Assembly (NCBI GenBank): GCA_013696265.1
Contig: JACCYX010000020.1
Location: forward strand, 1 to 6,273
Direction of reading: 5' to 3'
DNA length: 6,273 nt
Origin: Chloroflexia bacterium
GTDB lineage: Bacteria; Chloroflexota; Chloroflexia; Thermomicrobiales; UBA6265
Part shown: positions 1-6,221 of the stretch, piece by piece
Layout: every line of letters begins with the position of its first letter
Position numbering within the stretch: the first letter of the stretch is position 1
Made by a program: the position numbers and the translations under genes
The notes under the pieces: model-generated
What the model was told of the DNA's origin: nothing
The model's input: the letters and a program-made list of their open reading frames with translations, nothing else
Databases searched by the model: none

Positions 1-774
1 ATCGTCGCCCGCGCCATCCAGCGGCAGGTTGCCGAGGACGGCGGGCGCCCGGTCTTCCTCGATGTTCGACACCTCGACCCCGATATGGTGCGCCGCCGCT
101 TCCCGACAATCGGCGGGCGCCTGGCGACCTATGGGTTGTCCTTGACCACGGACCTGATTCCGGTGGCTCCCGCCGCCCACTACTTCATGGGCGGCATCGT
201 CGCCGACTCCCAGGGACGAACCTCGATGGACGGATTGCTCGCCATCGGCGAGGTTTCGTGCACCGGCGTCCACGGGGCGAACCGCCTTGCCAGCAACTCG
301 CTGCTAGAAGGACTGGTGTTCGGGCTCCGCGCAGCCGACTGGATCGCCGCGAATGACCCGCGACAACCGGCAATTGCGCCATTATCCGATTCCCTGGAGC
401 GCGGTGATACCGGCACGAGCCTCGAAGCCATGAGGGCGATTCGAGCCAGAATCCAGCGAGTGTTGAGCGTGCACGTGGCCGTGGTCCGCAACGAGACCGG
501 AGTGCGGGCAGCACTGGCGGAACTGGACGCGATCGGCGAGCAGGTGAAGACGATGGACGCCATCGCGGCGATAGAAGTTCGCAACCTCCTGCTCCTCGCG
601 CACGAGGTCACCCGTTCGGCGCTGGCGAGGGAGGAAAGCCGGGGCGCGCACTTCCGGGACGACTCTCCAGAACGCGATCCGCGACTCGATCATCGACATC
701 AGGTGGTGCATTCGTTGTCCGGCAGCGTCGAGCGCCGGTACGGCGCCCACTCGCCACAGGAATCCATTCCATGA
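1..774 (+). CDS. nadB: L-aspartate oxidase, C-terminal part (partial at 5' end)
   Basis: FAD-dependent enzyme that oxidises L-aspartate to iminoaspartate, the first step of de novo NAD synthesis; quinolinate synthase (NadA) uses the product. The reading frame is open from base 1, so the N-terminal FAD-binding half lies outside the window. The 257 visible residues compare with about 530-540 for the full family. Family motifs seen: VFLDVRHL near 52-75; PAAHY at about 169-183, holding the conserved active-site histidine (codon 178-180); the block GEVSCTGVHGANRLASNSLL at about 247-306, which contacts flavin and substrate; and the C-terminal helical-domain signature LAREESRGAHF at about 622-654. 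The residues line up well with the C-terminal half of E. coli NadB as I remember it. No frameshift or internal stop is seen. The gene ends in an ATGA overlap with folC, so the two are probably co-transcribed and translationally coupled. An internal ATG at 85 is not the real start, because homology continues upstream of it. Confidence 0.96.
   Translation: MVARAIQRQVAEDGGRPVFLDVRHLDPDMVRRRFPTIGGRLATYGLSLTTDLIPVAPAAHYFMGGIVADSQGRTSMDGLLAIGEVSCTGVHGANRLASNSLLEGLVFGLRAADWIAANDPRQPAIAPLSDSLERGDTGTSLEAMRAIRARIQRVLSVHVAVVRNETGVRAALAELDAIGEQVKTMDAIAAIEVRNLLLLAHEVTRSALAREESRGAHFRDDSPERDPRLDHRHQVVHSLSGSVERRYGAHSPQESIP
758..761 (+). promoter_or_regulatory. Ribosome binding site for folC
   Basis: AGGA lies 9 nt before the ATG at 771, inside the end of nadB. 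It supports that ATG as the folC start and fits translation of folC by ribosomes terminating on nadB. Confidence 0.5.
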
Positions 775-2129
775 CCCAGATCACGACCTTCGACGAAGCG
801 CTGGCCGCGATCTGGGAGCGTTCCGGCTACGATCGAGGCTTCATCAGCAACCCCTTCGCCGGGGATGACGCCGCCCGGCTCGGCCTGGTCCGCACCGCGC
901 GGGTGCTGGAACTGCTCGGCAACCCGGACCGCGACTACCCCATCGTCCACGTCGCCGGCAGCAAGGGCAAAGGCTCGACCGCCAGCTTCGTCGACAGCAT
1001 CCTGCGCGCGGCCGGCCAGCGGAGCGGGCGCTTCCTCTCCCCTCATCTTCACTCCTACCGGGAACGGTTCGTCGTCGACAACGCCATCATTGGCGAGGCG
1101 GATTTCACGAGGCTCGTCGCCGACGTTATGTCGCCTACCATCGAAGCGGAACGAGCGGATGACGCAATTGGCCAACTCACGGCCTGGGAAATTTCGACCG
1201 CGATGGCCCTGCTCTGGTTCTCGCGATCGGATTGCGACATCGCGGTGGTCGAGGTCGGCATGGGCGGCACGCTCGACGCCACCAACGTCATCGACCCCGC
1301 CGTCTCCGTCATCACCACGCTCGACTACGAGCACACGGCGATCCTCGGTACGACGATGACGGAAATTGCCTCCAACAAGGCGGGCATCATCAAGCCGGGC
1401 CGGCCAGCCGTCTCGGCGGATGGGCCGGTGGAGGCCCTTAAGGTGATCGAAGCGAAAGCGTACGAAGCCGGCGCTCCGCTGTCCTTCGCCAACCGAGACT
1501 GGACTGTAACGGGCACGGACAGGTCGTTCACGGTCGTTGGTGCGAATTGGCGGCACGACGATCTCGTCTCGTCGCTGATCGGGCGGCACCAGGTCGACAA
1601 CGCCGGGCTGGCGATCGCCGCCGTTCACGAGCTGCTGAAGCTCAACCTCCCGCCGGACGGAACGATCGACGAATCGGTGCGCAGGGGCATCGGCGCGGCC
1701 TTCCTGCCAGGCCGGTTTGAAATCATGCGGCACCCGTCCGGCGTCACCTTCGTTCTCGATGGGGCCCACTCACCGGCCTCGGCCCAGGCGCTGGCGCTCG
1801 CGGTCCGGGAGCGGTTTCCCGCCTTCAAGATCACGATCGTGATCGGGATGCTCGAAGACAAGGATCCTGCCCGGCTGCTCCAGCCGTTCGTGCCGCTGGC
1901 GAACCGTTGGCTGGTGGCGCCCCCAGAATCCCCCCGCGCGCAACGGTCCGACACCATCGTTGCCGCCCTCCGGGCGCTCGGGGCCGAGCCGGAAGCGACA
2001 AGAGGCGTTCGAGACGCCATCGCACAGGCAATCCCGGCGGCGTCCAGCCCGGCCGCCAACGACGTGGTGGTGGTGACCGGCTCGCTCTCGACCGTCGCCG
2101 ACGCACGGCTTGCGTTGGGCCTCGCCTGA
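771..2129 (+). CDS. folC: Bifunctional folylpolyglutamate synthase / dihydrofolate synthase
   Basis: Cytoplasmic Mur-ligase-family enzyme that adds glutamate to folates with ATP and, in most bacteria, also makes dihydrofolate from dihydropteroate. The 452-residue length is normal for the family. Motifs in order: P-loop AGSKGKGST (residues 62-70), the substrate loop FLSPHLHSYRERF (88-100), EVGMGGTLDATNVI in the central ATPase domain, and the SNKAGIIKPG block (lysine 203 at the position of the carbamylated lysine of the family). Then come LPGRFE before the C-terminal domain, DGAHSP (330-335), GMLEDKD, and VVTGSLST near the end. Two motifs differ slightly from the commonest forms: the P-loop has SKGKGS where GTNGKGS is usual, and DGAHSP replaces DGAHNP. 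Both are conservative and do not suggest loss of function. The ATG overlaps the nadB stop as ATGA with an AGGA ribosome site. Whether the enzyme does both reactions or only polyglutamylation cannot be told from sequence alone. Confidence 0.95.
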   Translation: MTQITTFDEALAAIWERSGYDRGFISNPFAGDDAARLGLVRTARVLELLGNPDRDYPIVHVAGSKGKGSTASFVDSILRAAGQRSGRFLSPHLHSYRERFVVDNAIIGEADFTRLVADVMSPTIEAERADDAIGQLTAWEISTAMALLWFSRSDCDIAVVEVGMGGTLDATNVIDPAVSVITTLDYEHTAILGTTMTEIASNKAGIIKPGRPAVSADGPVEALKVIEAKAYEAGAPLSFANRDWTVTGTDRSFTVVGANWRHDDLVSSLIGRHQVDNAGLAIAAVHELLKLNLPPDGTIDESVRRGIGAAFLPGRFEIMRHPSGVTFVLDGAHSPASAQALALAVRERFPAFKITIVIGMLEDKDPARLLQPFVPLANRWLVAPPESPRAQRSDTIVAALRALGAEPEATRGVRDAIAQAIPAASSPAANDVVVVTGSLSTVADARLALGLA

Positions 2130-2140
2130 ACGTCTGGCGT

Positions 2141-2168
2141 CGACCGGTACAGTATCCTTGCCCGGTCG
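2141..2168 (+). repeat. Inverted repeat 12 bp after folC
   Basis: CGACCGG (2141-2147) and CCGGTCG (2162-2168) are perfect complements separated by 14 nt. A stem of 7 bp can form, extended by one U-G pair. No T-run follows, so it is a poor intrinsic terminator. Its right arm touches the GGAAC element of the candidate ECF promoter, so an operator role is equally possible. The loop contains TATCCT, which resembles a -10 box, but no -35 stands at the right distance. Confidence 0.35.
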
Positions 2169-2192
2169 GAACAGCGCGGCCGCTCGTGCGTT
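2168..2192 (+). promoter_or_regulatory. Candidate ECF-sigma promoter upstream of the sigma factor gene
   Basis: GGAACA at 2168-2173, a 15-nt spacer, and CGTT at 2189-2192 match the common ECF promoter layout (GGAAC, 15-17 nt, CGTT) known for SigE/SigH-type factors. The site is 179 nt upstream of the ECF sigma start and the rest of the region has no better promoter. ECF factors usually transcribe their own operon, so this is the expected place for an autoregulatory promoter. The start of transcription would be near 2199, giving a leader of about 170 nt. The match is by eye, and the promoter specificity of this particular sigma is unknown. Confidence 0.45.
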
Positions 2193-2370
2193 ATCGAATA
2201 CGAGGGCCATCGCGCCCAGGGATCGCTCCTGACCATCCGATTGACGCTTAGGCCTGAGAGCACAGACCGCCAATGTCACGTACGATACATCCATGCCACA
2301 CCGCACCACGTAAACAGAAGTTGACCGACCTCGAACCCTGGGGGACCTCGCTGGACTCGGGATTCGGGTC

Positions 2371-2979
2371 ATGACGTTGACGGATCCGAAAGCCGGCAAC
2401 GAGTTGCTGGAACTGGACGACGCAACGCTGGCTCGCCAGGTCGCGGAGGGTTCGGCGGCCGCACTGGAAGTGCTGTACGACCGCTATTCCCGGATCGTCC
2501 TGTCGTTCGCGACGCGCATGCTGGGAGATCGGCAGTCGGGCGAGGAATTACTTCAGGAGGTCTTCCTGCGTGCCTGGCAACAGGCCCGCAATTACTCGGC
2601 GGAGCGGGGCTCGTTCGCGACGTGGTTGCTGAGCATCACGCACAACATGTCGATCGACGAAATTCGCAAGCGTCGACGACGGCCGCAACGGGCGGATTCC
2701 GCCGATCCGGTGTTGATGCTGACGAACGTGAGGGACGAGTCGCCTTCGGTCGAACAGTCGGCGGAGTTGGGTGCCCTGAGGGACACGATGGCACGCGCCC
2801 TCGGGACGCTGCCCGAAGCCCAGCGCCGGGCAATCGAACTGGCCTACTACCGTGGATTGACCCAGCGCGAAATAGCCGAAGAGCTCGATGAGCCGCTTGG
2901 CACGATCAAGACCCGAATGCGCCTCGGAATGCGCAAGCTCAGGGATTATCTGGAAACGTATGAGGTGGAGTTGGCGTGA
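2371..2979 (+). CDS. ECF-type RNA polymerase sigma factor (sigma-70 family)
   Basis: Alternative sigma factor that directs RNA polymerase to a small stress or envelope regulon when released from its anti-sigma partner. At 202 residues it has only the two domains typical of ECF factors. Region 2 spans residues 31-104 and includes LYDRYSRIVLSFATRMLGD, the GEELLQEVFLRAW block, the -10 recognition stretch GSFATWLLSITHN, and the basic IDEIRKRRRRP. A linker of about 35 residues follows. Region 4 spans residues 145-195, starting LPEAQRRAIELAYY and containing the helix-turn-helix TQREIAEELDEPLGTIKTR that binds the -35 element. There is no region 1 or 3 and no extra C-terminal sensory domain. A weak GGGA lies 8 nt before the ATG. 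The stop overlaps the GTG of the anti-sigma gene. The partner's RskA-like layout makes a SigK/RskA-type group the best guess, but I cannot assign an ECF subgroup firmly. Confidence 0.94.
   Translation: MTLTDPKAGNELLELDDATLARQVAEGSAAALEVLYDRYSRIVLSFATRMLGDRQSGEELLQEVFLRAWQQARNYSAERGSFATWLLSITHNMSIDEIRKRRRRPQRADSADPVLMLTNVRDESPSVEQSAELGALRDTMARALGTLPEAQRRAIELAYYRGLTQREIAEELDEPLGTIKTRMRLGMRKLRDYLETYEVELA
2962..2970 (+). promoter_or_regulatory. Ribosome binding site for the anti-sigma gene
   Basis: GAGGTGGAG, inside the last codons of the sigma gene, contains GAGGTG 8 nt and GGAG 5 nt before the GTG at 2976. It decides the GTG start and, with the GTGA overlap, supports coupled synthesis of sigma and anti-sigma. 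Confidence 0.6.
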
Positions 2980-3845
2980 ACAGCCGACCAAACGAACAGA
3001 TCGTACAAGCATCCAATAGGCCTTCCCCGGACTGCGGCTTCACGCTCGACAATCTTGAGGGCTACGTCCTCGACGCGCTCGACCGGTTCGAACGTGGGGT
3101 GGTCGAACACCATTTGCGCTGGTGCGACCCTTGCCAGGCGGAAGTCGCACGGGTCGAACGCGTCGTGGCTGCCTTCCCGTTTGCCGTGCCCCTGGTGGAT
3201 GGTCCAGGTCCGGACGTAAAGGCGTCCCTGATGGACCGCATCGCCTCCGGGGAGGCGGAACAAGCGGTTTCATCCCCTAAGCCGGAGCCGGTCCGAGTGG
3301 TCGAGTTGCCCAAACCGTTTCCGCCGGCCACGTCGCGGTGGCGCTACGCCTCGGCCGCGCTCATTGCGCCGCTGGCGCTCTCGCTGCTGGTCATGGGCGT
3401 TTGGGCAAACTCGCTGCGCACCGATCTCAACGAACGCGACATTGAACTCGCGAGCCAAATCCAGTTCAACCAGGCAATCGCCGGCGGCGGCCAGGTGGCC
3501 CTCTACTCGGTGGAGCGATCGTGCCCGACGTGCGAGGGCAGCGGCCAGCTCGGCATGAGCGAATCGAACGATATGGGCATGGTGATGGGCTGGAACTTCG
3601 ATCCTGACAAACGTCACGATGTCTGGGGCGTGGGCCGCGACGGCGAGAAGATGAAGATGTGCGAGCTGGAGATCGATTCCACCGGCGCCGTGATGCAGAT
3701 GTTCATGTTCCCGGAAGCGCCAGCTGACCTCATGGACGTCTACATCACGGATGAGCATGGCGTCCTGACCTATGTTTCGCACCTGGCCGCCGAGGATGAC
3801 GCGACGCCCGAGGATAGTGACGGGCTGGGCGCGCCGATCAGTTGA
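2976..3845 (+). CDS. Membrane-anchored zinc-finger anti-sigma factor with Cys/Met-rich outer domain
   Basis: Predicted to hold the upstream ECF sigma factor inactive at the membrane and release it on an external signal. The N-terminal cytoplasmic domain (residues 20-92) contains LEGYVLDALDRFE and the zinc anti-sigma motif H46-x3-C50-x2-C53 (HLRWCDPC). A proline-rich linker (101-118) leads to one transmembrane helix at about 124-145 after a basic RWRY, giving a cytoplasmic N-terminus and an extracytoplasmic C-terminus. The outer domain (146-289) occupies the place of an RskA-type domain but is divergent. It holds C183-P-T-C186-E-G-S-G, identical to the DnaJ CxxCxGxG pattern, then ten methionines between residues 194 and 253 and a third cysteine at 229. 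The tail is acidic (AAEDDATPEDSDG). The GTG start overlaps the sigma stop (GTGA). Its role as anti-sigma is well supported by the zinc motif, topology and position. Redox or metal sensing by the outer part is inference. Confidence 0.88.
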   Translation: MNSRPNEQIVQASNRPSPDCGFTLDNLEGYVLDALDRFERGVVEHHLRWCDPCQAEVARVERVVAAFPFAVPLVDGPGPDVKASLMDRIASGEAEQAVSSPKPEPVRVVELPKPFPPATSRWRYASAALIAPLALSLLVMGVWANSLRTDLNERDIELASQIQFNQAIAGGGQVALYSVERSCPTCEGSGQLGMSESNDMGMVMGWNFDPDKRHDVWGVGRDGEKMKMCELEIDSTGAVMQMFMFPEAPADLMDVYITDEHGVLTYVSHLAAEDDATPEDSDGLGAPIS

Positions 3846-3869
3846 CCGCGACCAGACCACGATCTCCGC

Positions 3870-3897
3870 ACCGGGCGAGTCTCCAGGCTCGTCCGGT
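3870..3897 (+). terminator. Terminator-like hairpin after the anti-sigma gene
   Basis: CCGGGCGAG (3871-3879) pairs with CTCGTCCGG (3888-3896) through 9 bp including one G-U pair. An outer A-U pair (3870/3897) makes 10 bp, around an 8-nt loop. It begins 24 nt after the anti-sigma stop. Only TTT follows, so as an intrinsic terminator it is short of U residues, but its position at the end of the sigma operon and just before a promoter is right. Confidence 0.5.
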
Positions 3898-3927
3898 TTG
3901 CGTGTCCGCCGTCATCAACGCTATAGT
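3898..3927 (+). promoter_or_regulatory. Candidate housekeeping (sigma70-like) promoter for the glycosyltransferase operon
   Basis: TTGCGT at 3898-3903, an 18-nt spacer and TATAGT at 3922-3927 (5 of 6 to TATAAT) form a plausible promoter. It is the most AT-rich hexamer of this intergenic region. Transcription would start near 3934, where a 5-bp hairpin (3932-3945, GAAT loop) lies. The -35 box is only a 3 of 6 match, so the -10 carries most of the evidence. Confidence 0.45.
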
Positions 3928-4015
3928 CTGGCGGTCGAATGACCGGATTTCCGTCGACCGGTGCCGCGAATGCCGTCGCTGGCTGGCGGCGGAGGGTCCC
4001 AGCCAGCGGATTCCC

Positions 4016-4021
4016 AGGGAG
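4016..4021 (+). promoter_or_regulatory. Ribosome binding site deciding the glycosyltransferase start
   Basis: AGGGAG lies 11 nt before GTG 4033. No comparable site precedes the longer in-frame GTG at 3961, so 4033 is preferred. Confidence 0.4.
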
Positions 4022-4032
4022 CGGTACTGAAC

Positions 4033-5145
4033 GTGGACGCGGCAATCTCCTCAACGGACATCCAGACACCGGCCCGGACCAGCCCGGCTCGCGTCCTTGC
4101 GCCCGCCGCCGTCGGCGATGTCTTGAGTCTGGAAGGCGACATCGGGCCCGGTCGCATCACTTCCCTGACGATCCTCGTGCCGGTCATGAATGAGGAAGGC
4201 AACCTCCCCGAACTCTACGCCCGCCTGGTCGACTCCCTCACCAGGATCGGCATGCCGTTCGAGATCGTATTCGTCGATGACGGCTCCAGCGACGGCACGT
4301 GGGCGCTCGTTTCCAGCCTGAGCGCCAGCGATGCCCGCGTCATCGGCCTGCGTCACCGGCGCAATTTTGGGAAGGCCCAGGCGCTCGCGAACGGTTTTGC
4401 CCTGGCTACCGGCGATGTCGTGGTCACGATGGACGGCGACCTGCAAGATGATCCTGACGAACTGCCGAACTTCCTCGCCATGCTCGACCAGGGATATGAT
4501 CTCGTGTCCGGCTGGAAACAGCGACGCCAGGACCCACTGGGCAAAACCGCGCCGAGCCGGGTCTTCAACTGGACGGTGCGCAAGACTACCGGTGTCCAGT
4601 TGCACGATTTCAACTGCGGCTTCAAGGCGTACCGGCGGGAAGTTACATCCTCGATCCGGCTGTACGGGGAGCTTCACCGGTTCACTCCGGTGCTGGCCAA
4701 TGCCGAAGGGTTCAGGATCGGCGAACTTCCGGTCAAGCACCACGCCCGGAAATGGGGCTCCTCCAAGTACGGCTGGTCCCGCCTCACCAAGGGGTTTCTC
4801 GACCTACTGACCGTCATTTTCCTGACCCAGTACCGGCAACGTCCGATGCACCTCTTCGGATTGCCAGGCCTGATTTCGATGGCGCTCGGCATCCTCCTTG
4901 GACTCATGCTCTCGTTCGAACGCATCGTGCTCGACCACTCGATCGGCACCCGGCCGGCGCTGCTGCTCGCCGTGTTGCTCGTGGTGATCGGCGCCCAATT
5001 CTTCGGCCTGGGTCTCCTGGGCGAGTTCCAGGCGCACCGCTCCAACGCGCCGGTGGCAGCCCAGCGACTCCCGCTCAGCGCAACCGTGGGCCTGGCAACT
5101 CGACCCGACCTGGGGACGCGGACACCGGGCGGACCCGCCGCTTGA
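4033..5145 (+). CDS. Family 2 glycosyltransferase, polyprenyl-phosphate sugar synthase (DPM1/GtrB/ArnC-like)
   Basis: Predicted to transfer a sugar from a nucleotide donor to undecaprenyl or another polyprenyl phosphate at the inner face of the membrane, providing a lipid-linked sugar for envelope glycans. With the GTG at 4033 the protein is 370 residues. After about 45 poorly conserved residues, the GT-A domain begins with ILVPVMNEEGN (47-57). It continues with VFVDDGSSDGTW, the HRRNFGKAQALANGF block, the metal-binding DGDLQDD (D134 and D136), LHDFNCGFKAYRR, and VKHHARKWGSSKYGW. Two C-terminal membrane helices follow at about 4855-4929 and 4957-5022, the usual arrangement for bacterial DPM1-like enzymes. 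The sugar cannot be deduced. An upstream in-frame GTG at 3961 would add 24 residues, but it has no ribosome site. The stop overlaps the TTG start of the next gene (TTGA), which points to a joint role with that membrane protein. Confidence 0.92.
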   Translation: MDAAISSTDIQTPARTSPARVLAPAAVGDVLSLEGDIGPGRITSLTILVPVMNEEGNLPELYARLVDSLTRIGMPFEIVFVDDGSSDGTWALVSSLSASDARVIGLRHRRNFGKAQALANGFALATGDVVVTMDGDLQDDPDELPNFLAMLDQGYDLVSGWKQRRQDPLGKTAPSRVFNWTVRKTTGVQLHDFNCGFKAYRREVTSSIRLYGELHRFTPVLANAEGFRIGELPVKHHARKWGSSKYGWSRLTKGFLDLLTVIFLTQYRQRPMHLFGLPGLISMALGILLGLMLSFERIVLDHSIGTRPALLLAVLLVVIGAQFFGLGLLGEFQAHRSNAPVAAQRLPLSATVGLATRPDLGTRTPGGPAA

Positions 5146-6182
5146 CCGGACACGAGCAGCCGACGAACGTCACGCCGCCTCGCTGGCGGGCGTGGCTCGC
5201 GCCGATGTCGCGAATTCCAACCCCGCTCATCTTCGGCTTCAGCGTGGCCATCGCCCTGGTCGTGCTCTGGTTCCAGGGTTCCCTCCGTGACCTGTTCGAC
5301 GTCGTAGGCGACGCCGATTACACGCTGCTGATCGTGGCCGCTCCGGTCTACGTGGCCAGTCTTGGGCTGCTCTGCTACCGATGGCACGTTCTGGTGCGCA
5401 TGGCCCAAGGGACGTCGGACCTGGCGCGCGCGGCGGAAGCGTTCCTGACGTCGGTCGTCATCAATTACGCCGCCCCGATCGGCCTGGCGGTGCCGTCGCG
5501 GGCGGCGCTGACGAAGCGCGCCCTCGGCCTCGACGCCCGCGCCACCGGGACGATCGCGGTATGGGAAATCGGCGTCGATGTGATCGTCCTCGGGGCCGGC
5601 ACATTGCTGTGGCTCTTCCTGGCCAATGGCTCGACGAGTGCGGTCGGAAGTGAACTCTCGGATTCGATCCGCACTTACGCCGTAGCCGGAATCGCCCTCG
5701 TGGCGATCGTCACCCTGGGTGCCTGGTGGTTCCTGAGGACGGCTGACCGCCGGGCGCGGTTGTTCGAATCCGGCAAGCGAATCCTGCTCGCGCCTCGCGA
5801 TCGGCCGGCCGAGGCCGCGCTCGCGCTGGCGACGACGACGGTTTACTGGGTGATCCAGGGGGTCGTCCTTGCTCTCCTGGTCACGGCATTCGGCGTGGAC
5901 TCGTCGTTCGAATTCATCCTGGGGTTGACCACGCTCCCGATCCTGGTCGGGATGCTGAGCCCGATCCCGGGCGGCGCCGTCGTCCGCGAGGCGCTGATGT
6001 ACGCGGTCGCCCGGCTAGCCGGCGTGCCCGGCGACCCGGTGATCGCGGCCGCGCTGGTCTACCGGATCGCGCTTTTCGCGGCGATCCCGATCCTGTACGG
6101 GTTGGCCCGGTGGCGGATCGCCCGGCGCCAGGTTTCGATCTCGCGGGGCGATCACCACGCACCATCGGAATCACATTCATGA
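5142..6182 (+). CDS. Lysylphosphatidylglycerol synthase transmembrane-domain family protein (flippase-like)
   Basis: Integral membrane protein of the family typified by the membrane half of MprF and by AglD-like proteins (PF03706 type). It has about 346 residues, with hydrophobic segments at about 5218-5274, 5317-5394, 5443-5505, 5551-5628, 5668-5736, 5812-5892, 5908-5970 and 6040-6108, so seven or eight helices. Family signatures are YRWHVLVRM after the second helix, INYAAPIGLAVPSRAALTKR, and SPIPGGAVVREALM, the typical P-x-P-G-G-x-x-x-x-E motif. There is no MprF-type aminoacyl-transfer domain, so it is not a lipid lysyltransferase by itself; movement of a lipid or lipid-linked sugar across the membrane is the usual guess. 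The frame is open upstream to 4752, but that part only mirrors the glycosyltransferase. The TTG at 5142 overlaps its stop and is chosen as start; ATG 5205 is a shorter alternative that still keeps all helices. The stop is within ATGA at 6179-6182. Confidence 0.85.
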   Translation: MTGHEQPTNVTPPRWRAWLAPMSRIPTPLIFGFSVAIALVVLWFQGSLRDLFDVVGDADYTLLIVAAPVYVASLGLLCYRWHVLVRMAQGTSDLARAAEAFLTSVVINYAAPIGLAVPSRAALTKRALGLDARATGTIAVWEIGVDVIVLGAGTLLWLFLANGSTSAVGSELSDSIRTYAVAGIALVAIVTLGAWWFLRTADRRARLFESGKRILLAPRDRPAEAALALATTTVYWVIQGVVLALLVTAFGVDSSFEFILGLTTLPILVGMLSPIPGGAVVREALMYAVARLAGVPGDPVIAAALVYRIALFAAIPILYGLARWRIARRQVSISRGDHHAPSESHS

Positions 6183-6202
6183 CTCAAACATCGAGCGTTA
6201 CC

Positions 6203-6210
6203 AGAGGAGG
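6203..6210 (+). promoter_or_regulatory. Strong ribosome binding site for the gene starting at 6222
   Basis: AGAGGAGG is the best Shine-Dalgarno match in the window and lies 11 nt before ATG 6222. It decides that start over the ATG at 6179, which opens only an 18-codon frame. Confidence 0.7.
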
Positions 6211-6221
6211 AAACCCACGGC

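Noticed and set aside
699..1769. Long minus-strand open frame (356 codons) opposite folC
   Set aside because: It mirrors the codon pattern of folC, is rich in Arg, Gly, Asp and Val as antisense shadows in GC-rich DNA are, and shows no recognisable domain.
2153..2158. TATCCT as a sigma70 -10 box upstream of the sigma gene
   Set aside because: No TTGACA-like hexamer lies 16-19 nt upstream, and the hexamer sits in the loop of an inverted repeat.
2241..2326. TTGACG (2241) and TTGACC (2321) as -35 boxes
   Set aside because: No acceptable -10 hexamer lies 16-18 nt downstream of either one.
1770..2399. Minus-strand frame of 209 codons crossing the folC/sigma gap
   Set aside because: Most of it is antisense to folC, it lacks a domain, and no promoter or ribosome site supports it.
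3939..4193. 84-codon frame starting with ATG just after the predicted transcription start
   Set aside because: It overlaps the glycosyltransferase in another frame, and its composition (Arg, Gly, Pro and His runs) is that of a shadow. It has no ribosome site.
4752..5141. Upstream extension of the membrane-protein frame
   Set aside because: It lies wholly within the glycosyltransferase gene in another frame, and its translation is Arg/Pro/Gly-rich without domain features. Homology begins only after 5142.
5142..6182. Full MprF lysylphosphatidylglycerol synthase
   Set aside because: The protein ends after the membrane helices and has no C-terminal aminoacyl-transferase domain, so the enzyme name would overstate its function.
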